64,000 nucleotides of DNA from Hirsutella rhossiliensis (taxonomy: Eukaryota > Ascomycota > Sordariomycetes > Hypocreales > Ophiocordycipitaceae). Below, one piece after another: positions 58,345 through 64,000 of this stretch. The notes under the pieces were generated by a model, which saw nothing but the letters and a program-made list of their open reading frames with translations, was not told where the DNA came from and did not search any database. The DNA lies in the NCBI RefSeq assembly GCF_020360975.1, contig NW_025408671.1, positions 1,426,001-1,490,000 on the forward strand. Reading direction: 5' to 3'. The position numbers were made by a program, and so were the translations under genes. The first letter of the stretch is position 1. Every line of letters begins with the position of its first letter.

Positions 58345-59537
58345 AATGGCGGGTGAGGCGACGTTGCGCCTTGAACGAGTCACTTGAGTTCTTTCCAAGT
58401 CAACGTCAGCAGCTATCTATGACCAAGCGGCGGTCTTGGATGAAGAGGGCATCAGAGAATCCACGGTCGGCGCCAGTCACCCTGCTCAATGGCGTTTCAA
58501 CCGGGGGGGCATGGCAGAGCCGCTTGACGGGCTGCTCTTCAGGGGTCGACCAGCAACGAGGATGGCTTCAGCGCATTTTGAAAGAAAAGGGCTTGAAAGT
58601 GAAGGACAGAGGTATTTGCAGTGCCCTGATGCGGCGGTGGGAGAAAAGTTGCCAGGGCTCAGGTCATATCATGTGAGCGGTCGCAAGAGAGGGAAGGCAC
58701 GGGTGCGCCCGACTCTCGCCGAGGAAGGCGCGGCGACTCTTGTTCACCACCTCATGATTGACGGCCACGATTCCATCCATGGCGACTTCGACAGACGGCG
58801 TTCGCGGCCGCTTGAAGGGTCAGAGGTTTGTGGCGGCGGAGAAGAAAGAAGTAAGTCCGAAACTCCGCAAGATAATATGCCGTGTTGTGATGACTGATGA
58901 CCGAGTCTGACACTACACTCCTGCTGCCCGCGCGACGTGGAGGTGGAGGAGGCGGATTTTATTCCGAGGCGCGTCAGCTGACAAGACGGCGCATGCGGTG
59001 GGACATTGTGCGGGATAGCGCATTCTACGAGGTTTCCCGGCTCGTCGGCTGGAGAGAGAAGCGTCGTGCGCGATTGGTTCGGGTCAGGAGACGCTGCCCA
59101 CGACCTCGGCGCACAGCCGGTCTCAATGACGAGAGCCAAGGTACCAAGTGATCTGCAGATGCAGGGGCCACTGGACGCGTCCAAGAACGTCAAGGTTGGG
59201 CTGCTCGGTTGGCGGATACTCGATGATAGCTGCGCTGTAGCGTCAGCAACGGCTAATAGAGCATCAACCCAAGACCGGTAACTAACAGACGAGCTACAAG
59301 CTAATACTCGCTAGCAGGCTGACGCATAGGCGCGCGCAAGCTCCGCACAGTCCGCCAGGCGAAACGTGGTCCGCACGAAAGCCGACGCTCCGTCCGTGTT
59401 TAAGAACAGCCCGGGCCATCGGGGTTCCGCCCTGCGAACGCTGTTCAACTCTCCTCCTACAAGTTCAATTGCTTGTTTATCCTTCCGCATCGCATCCTCA
59501 CCAAGCCAAAGTCGACCCACGGAAACCTGCCGTCTCA
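58345..59537. other. Divergent intergenic region
   Basis: About 1.2 kb between the starts of the disordered-protein gene and the GGCT-like gene. Short frames on both strands only; presumably two promoters. Confidence 0.45.
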
Positions 59538-60608
59538 ATGTCGCCCTGCCCGCCTTCGGATGCGGCCGAGTCGCTTGCTCCGGCCGCCTTGGACAATGCA
59601 GAGGCCTCGAGCCGCCATCCCCGCCCAGGCTCCTACCCTCCCATCTCTACGATTCCGTCCACTCCCCCCGAGCGACTGGCTCTCGCCGCCGAGGCCTCCG
59701 GTGCGGGCTCGGATGCGTCAGCCCCCAAGACGGTGCTCTATCTTGCATACGGGTCCAACATGGCGGCGTCGACATTTCTAGGAATGCGAGGCATCCGGCC
59801 TCTCTCGCGGATCAACGTCTCCGTTTCCTCCCTGCGACTGATGTTTGACCTGCGCGGAGCGCCCTATTGGGAGCCGTGCTTTGCCAACGTTGGTTTCAGG
59901 GACTTGGCCAAGAAGCCGGCGTCGAATGGGAGACAGGCTGAGGACGAGTGGGACGGTCGCTTGATGGGCGTCGTTTACGAGGTGACGCTCAAGGACTGGC
60001 GGAAGATCATGCAGACAGAGGGTGCAGGCTCCAGCTACAAGGAGATTGTGGTGTCGTGCATGCCCATCCGAAACGAGCATCTGGCGGTCGAAAAGCCCTT
60101 CCTGGCGAGGACTCTGTATGCGGCGCACAGCCCAGGCAGCGACGGCTCGCGGGCTTGCAACTGGTGGTCCCGAATGACGGCCATGACGCACCGGCCGGGC
60201 TCGGCACAAGCCAGCGCTCGATACCTGAAGCTCCTCTCAGACGGCGCGAGAGAAAACAATCTTCCAGACTGCTACCAGAGGTACTTGGGGTCGCTGCAGC
60301 CGTATACCATCACGCACTGGCAGCAGCGGGTGGGAGAGTATGTGTTTTTGTGCACGTGGGGACCGTTGCTCATCACCTTTCTCAAAACCACGAGCCTCTT
60401 GGCGGACGATACTGGCAGGCTTCCTGCGCGGCTGGCGGCGGGGTTGAACTTGCTCTTCAACCTCATGTGGATGAGCTACGATACCATATTCAAGCCCGTC
60501 TTTGGCGACGGCGAGAGGACGGGGAGCGACGGGAGCGACGGGAGCGACGGGAGAGACGGTTCCGGGTCGGAAAAGCTGTCGCTGATGTCGAACGGCAAGG
60601 GCAGGTAG
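59538..60608 (+). CDS. Gamma-glutamylcyclotransferase-fold protein with C-terminal membrane segment
   Basis: Single exon, 356 aa, starting at the ATG 59538 (MSPCPPSDAAES); the upstream open frame lacks an ATG. After a Pro/Ser-rich leader of about 65 residues, the GGCT fold begins with its signature YLAYGSNM, followed by PYWEPCFANVGFRD, the GVVYEVTLKDW strand-helix, and a Tyr-X-Glu segment (YKEIVV). Around residues 260-340 it carries hydrophobic stretches (VFLCTWGPLLITFLKT and GLNLLFNLMWMSY), so it is probably membrane-attached, unlike classical soluble GGCT. Ser-Asp-Gly triplets from a 9-bp tandem (about 60527-60555) decorate the tail. GGCT enzymes release 5-oxoproline from gamma-glutamyl compounds; activity here is unproven. 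Confidence 0.78.
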   Translation: MSPCPPSDAAESLAPAALDNAEASSRHPRPGSYPPISTIPSTPPERLALAAEASGAGSDASAPKTVLYLAYGSNMAASTFLGMRGIRPLSRINVSVSSLRLMFDLRGAPYWEPCFANVGFRDLAKKPASNGRQAEDEWDGRLMGVVYEVTLKDWRKIMQTEGAGSSYKEIVVSCMPIRNEHLAVEKPFLARTLYAAHSPGSDGSRACNWWSRMTAMTHRPGSAQASARYLKLLSDGARENNLPDCYQRYLGSLQPYTITHWQQRVGEYVFLCTWGPLLITFLKTTSLLADDTGRLPARLAAGLNLLFNLMWMSYDTIFKPVFGDGERTGSDGSDGSDGRDGSGSEKLSLMSNGKGR

Positions 60609-61649
60609 GAGTTGGCCGAGGCTCCGCATGAGAAGGGCCAACTGGGCGTGTGTACAGTATACGGAAGACGTGCCTCGAGGACAGCCGGTCTGATGTGTCA
60701 GGAAGAAGTAGTGATTCGAGAGGTCCCGTCGTCAACGCTAGAGTTCATACGCACATGCATATTTGTATATGGGTATGTGCGCAGTGCATGACGTCGGAAT
60801 CGAGGGTTGTATCGCCTCTGGTAGGCAGCATTGCGCAAACTCTATGTCAGGCAACGGAAGACGAGGCGGACGCTCGTGTCTCGCTCGCAGGTCGGCACGG
60901 AGTTTTGTTTGCCTCGTCGTCCGCCGGTCAACTGTCGGGGTTTGACACCACTTCAGCCCTGTCTCCAGGGGCGTTTCTTGTCAAGCCCAGACCCGATTCT
61001 CGTCCGTTGTCGGCATGTGAAATCGCCGTCTCTCCGTCCGGTCGATGCAGGCAGACAGGGGCAGCGAGCCGCAGCATGACAGCCGAGTCGATTGATTCCA
61101 TGGTTGGGGCCCAGATCCGATGCGACCGCGTGGCGAACGAGAGAGGAATAAAGGGCGGGCATGTGAAAGTCGCCGCCAACGGCATCAACCGTCTTTGTGT
61201 TGGCCTCGCATCTCGGCTTGGGTCAAAGGACAGCGCAAGACTTGCAGGTGACGCCATTCCCGATTGGCTCGGCTCTTTGTTCGTCACGGCAGGCGGTGAG
61301 CACCCGCGAGAGGCTTGCGTCATGCCGCCAAGTGCGAGGCAGCTCCAGAGCACAAAGCCCACGGCAGAATCAGGAACTTGCGGACGCGGGGAAGCTCCTC
61401 GAAGCGGCAGTACCGGGTACCTGCCTGGGCAGTGCTCCGTCCTGCAAAACTCCGTGCAGACACTCCGATGCCCTCATATAAAGTCAATCGCGGCAAGCTT
61501 CCTCTCTCCAAGCTTCCTCTAGTCTCCCCACCCCGCCTCAGCCTCCCGCCACCGTCGACCACCGCCATCAACCAGCTACAGTCCACCTGGCCTTTACACC
61601 CTCCCCCGCTTCTCTCCGCCTTGTCTCTCGCGGTTCTCGTCGACATCGC
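60609..61649. other. Upstream region of the glycerol-3-phosphate dehydrogenase gene
   Basis: About 1 kb. The last 180 bp are strongly pyrimidine rich, as in highly expressed fungal genes, with two copies of AAGCTTCCTCT at 61495-61505 and 61510-61520. An AGGGG stress-element core is seen near 60967. The 290-codon open frame across this region begins at GTG and is not a gene. Confidence 0.5.
61477..61482 (+). promoter_or_regulatory. TATA box of the glycerol-3-phosphate dehydrogenase gene
   Basis: TATAAA lies 168 bp before the first ATG (61650) and is followed by a CT-rich leader, the classic arrangement of strong ascomycete promoters. Confidence 0.5.
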
Positions 61650-63065
61650 ATGCTGCCATCGCCGGTCCTGCGCTCCCTGAACCGTCGTCTGCGCATCTCG
61701 TCGTCCCCGCTCTGCTCGACCGCCGGCAACATGGCTGGCTCCGTGCTCCTCGGCGGGCATGAAAAGAAACACAAGGTCACCATTGTCGGATCGGGCAATT
61801 GGTAGGTTGGCCGCGGCAGGCAAGAGTCCCCCTCATCCGCTGACCGGGCCCGCAGGGGCTCAACCATTGCCAAGATTGTCGCCGAGAACACGCGGCAGCA
61901 CAAGAACCTCTTCGAGGAGCAGGTCCAGATGTGGGTGTACGAGGAACAAGTCGTCATCCCGAGCGGCTCCAAGCACCACGATGCCGCTGCCGCCCAGCAG
62001 CCCCAGAAGCTCACCTCCATCATCAACAACCACCACGAAAACGTAAAGTATCTGCCCGGCATCACCTTGCCCTCCAACATCGTCGCCAACCCGTCCCTCG
62101 TCGACGCCGTCCGCGACTCCACCATCCTCATCTTCAACCTGCCTCACCAGTTCATCGGCAACGTCTGCAGCCAGATCCACGGCCACATCCTGCCCTATGC
62201 CCGCGGCATCAGCTGCATCAAGGGCGTCAACGTCTCCGACGATGCCGTCAGCCTCTTCAGCGAGTGGATCGGCGACGGCCTCAACATCTACGTCGGCGCC
62301 CTGAGCGGCGCCAACATTGCCAGCGAGATTGCCGCCGAGAAGTGGTCCGAGACGACCGTCGCCTACGACCCGCCCCCCATGGACAGTCGGGCGCCCACCC
62401 CGCGCTCCGGGAGCCCACTGCCCAGCCCGGGCTTCACCGTCACGGAGGTCCCCGACGGCCATCACCGCGACGCCCGTGGCCGTACCTCCAAGGTCCGGCT
62501 CACGGGGGTGCCCTCGACCTATCCCCCGCTCGACCACGAGTGCTTCCGCATGCTCTTCCACCGCCCCTACTTCCACGTCCAGATGGTCTCGGACGTGGCC
62601 GGCGTCTCCCTCGGCGGTGCCCTCAAGAACATTGTCGCCCTGGCCGCCGGCTTCGTCGACGGCCGCGGCTGGGGCGACAACGCAAAGGCTGCCATCATGC
62701 GCATCGGCCTCATGGAGATGGTCAAGTTTGGCAAGGAGTTTTTTGGCGAGACGGTTCAGAGCGCCACCTTTACCGAGTCCTCGGCCGGCGTCGCCGATCT
62801 CATCACGTCGTGCTCCGGCGGCCGCAACTTCCGCTGCGCCCGCAAGGCCGTCGAAAAGGGCATCACGGTCGACGAGGTCGAGTCCCAGGACCTCAACGGC
62901 CAGAAGCTGCAGGGAACAACGACTGCCTACGAGGTCAACAGCTTCCTCAAGGCACGCGGCCTTGACAAGGACTATCCTCTCTTTACCGCCGTCAACGACA
63001 TTCTGCGTGGCACCAAGCAGGTCGACGACATTCCCCAGCTGGTGGCTGCTGCAGACGATGGCTGA
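61650..63065 (+). CDS. GPD1: NAD-dependent glycerol-3-phosphate dehydrogenase with N-terminal presequence
   Basis: Two exons, 61650-61801 and 61856-63065, give 453 aa; the intron splits the Trp of the nucleotide-binding VGSGNWGS motif. Other landmarks: NLPHQFI, the lysine in [17 protein letters not shown], the catalytic lysine in [15 protein letters not shown] with GWGDNAKAA, and the substrate-binding [11 protein letters not shown]. An insertion of about 50 residues ([13 protein letters not shown]) before [10 protein letters not shown] occurs in filamentous fungi. It reduces dihydroxyacetone phosphate to glycerol-3-phosphate for osmolyte synthesis and redox balance. The first 27 residues are Arg/Ser/Leu rich without acids, like a mitochondrial presequence; a second Met (61731) starts the usual cytosolic length. 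Confidence 0.93.
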
Positions 63066-63534
63066 GCAGAGCCAGACTCGACTCAGTGTAGCTTGAGAGC
63101 GCCATAGACGGGAACACGCCGCCAGAAACGGAATCACGCTCCGCGGATCATGGAGAACGTTACGAAGACGGAGGTGTTGGGGTGGGGGGCTATGCAAGCC
63201 GGGCGAGGAGACAAGGAGAGTAGACAAGAGAATATCACAGAGCGAGCCAATGCGTGTGCTGGATTCCAGACACGATTCGTGAAGCTCGTCATTATCAGCG
63301 ACGACGTTATTGAGTTATTATAGGGCATGTACGACGATGGGGCTAGAGAGTCATCTGGACGAGCCGTACTAGATGGGCAAAAGGGGGAGGGAGCGATCTT
63401 GAGCAAGCAATAAAACACTGGCTATAGACAGTTTTATGCGACTTCTGCGGACGGCTGCCGGGCCATGTACAGGGTGCCAAGGTGAGGCCTCGCGCAGAGA
63501 GAAGGCGCAGGCACGATGCGCCCGCAACACACGA
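63066..63534. other. Convergent spacer
   Basis: About 470 bp between the GPD stop and the hydrolase stop; 3' UTRs only, nothing recognised. Confidence 0.5.
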
Positions 63535-64000
63535 TCATGCCACCATATACTCATCCGCCGCGTACTCGAGAGCGTACGTCAGCCCTTGCTGATACTGATC
63601 CAGCGGCCGCGGTGCGTCGGCGCCCATCTCACGAACCGAGCACTCGCCTTTAGGTGGGCGTTCGCGGCCCTGGTCACCCTGGCCGCGACGGCGTCTCCCC
63701 TCCGCAAAGCGCTGGTCGAGCCAGTCGAGCCAGATCTGCTGCGTGGCGTACAGGATGGAGTCGTGTCCCATGGCACGGGCCTTGACATAGTGAAGCTGGC
63801 GACGGGGAAATTCTTGACAAGTCTTGTTGACATACTTGGCAGTCAGGTCCTCTGGAATGACTTGGTCGGCCGTGCCCTGGAGCACCAGCAGCGGCTCGGC
63901 GAAGTCCTTGCCGCCGGCCACGGATAGGTTGGCGAAGCGCTCGGCGTCGTCTGACTGGATGAAGTCGCCGTGCACGAGGGCCCTCTGGGGATCCGCGCCT
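63535..64000 (-). CDS. C-terminal part of an alpha/beta hydrolase (5' end outside window)
   Basis: The minus-strand frame is open from the window end to a stop at 63535, about 155 codons. It shows the hydrolase C-terminal landmarks: EPLLVLQGTADQVIP, where the Asp is the likely catalytic acid, and KARAMGHDSILYATQ, where the His after Gly-x is the likely catalytic base, then IWLDWLDQRFAEG. A charged Arg/Gly linker and a short Tyr/Ala-rich tail follow. The nucleophile elbow lies beyond the window. Several fungal secretory lipases and prolyl-type peptidases share this end; the substrate cannot be assigned. Confidence 0.75.
   Translation of the reverse strand, partial: GADPQRALVHGDFIQSDDAERFANLSVAGGKDFAEPLLVLQGTADQVIPEDLTAKYVNKTCQEFPRRQLHYVKARAMGHDSILYATQQIWLDWLDQRFAEGRRRRGQGDQGRERPPKGECSVREMGADAPRPLDQYQQGLTYALEYAADEYMVA

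Noticed and set aside
60650..61522. 290-codon plus-strand open frame upstream of GPD1
   Set aside because: It starts at GTG, has no conserved motif and overlaps the TATA box and CT-rich leader of GPD1.
61860..63227. 455-codon open frame on the minus strand across GPD1
   Set aside because: It is antisense to a clearly conserved gene; its Val/Asp/Gly-rich composition is what GC-rich third positions of the sense strand produce.
1..64000. CRISPR arrays, operons, ribosomal RNA genes
   Set aside because: The window is fungal nuclear DNA; no regularly spaced repeats, polycistronic layout or rRNA sequence was seen.

Overview
The window is nuclear DNA of a filamentous ascomycete (Pezizomycotina, probably Sordariomycetes). 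The evidence is short 50-96 bp GT-AG introns with CTAAC-like branch sites, genes such as PAM17, UBA4, SLX9, den1 and a deuterolysin, and a block of repeats mutated in the style of RIP (CpA to TpA on both strands). The species cannot be named from the sequence.

Left arm (1-14.0 kb): the 3' end of an unrecognised gene; a secreted lactonase-like beta-propeller protein; a ferric reductase facing away from a GPI-type DM13 protein; PAM17; UBA4; a 2.9 kb gene-free stretch; and a secreted deuterolysin (M35) protease.

Repeat block (14.0-30.65 kb): this is one large DNA-transposon-like element (14012-30649) with 8-bp target duplications (GTTGTGTC) and short TAGACTT-type inverted ends. Two retroelements are nested in it: a complete Ty1/copia element (14052-20505, 290-bp LTRs, 5-bp duplication GCTAC, primer site matching the initiator tRNA-Met anticodon loop) and a gag-only LTR element (26759-28631, 177-bp LTRs, duplication TTAGC, minus orientation). 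Almost everything is RIP-mutated. The host element's own 8.3 kb keeps the trace of a very large minus-strand protein and, on the plus strand, a decayed histone H3-like gene whose RIP stop codons fall on conserved H3 glutamines. That is the most unusual item here.

Middle (30.65-41.8 kb): a non-RIPed but frameshifted MULE transposon (31228-33830) with 9-bp duplications and about 65-bp TIRs; a secreted FMN-dependent 2-hydroxyacid dehydrogenase with six exons including a 25-nt micro-exon; a membrane-anchored ankyrin-repeat protein; and an ABCG half-transporter.

Right arm (41.8-64 kb): after 2.5 kb of gene-poor DNA come SLX9, a small basic ORF, the deneddylase den1, a GFA/CENP-V-fold protein, a seven-exon LtrA-like membrane protein, a decayed cytochrome-b5-reductase-like pseudogene, a 913-aa disordered protein, a gamma-glutamylcyclotransferase-fold membrane protein, glycerol-3-phosphate dehydrogenase with an N-terminal presequence, and the 3' end of an alpha/beta hydrolase. 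These are ordinary housekeeping and accessory genes. No biosynthetic cluster is evident. Exon boundaries were set by hand from splice motifs, reading phase and family alignment.
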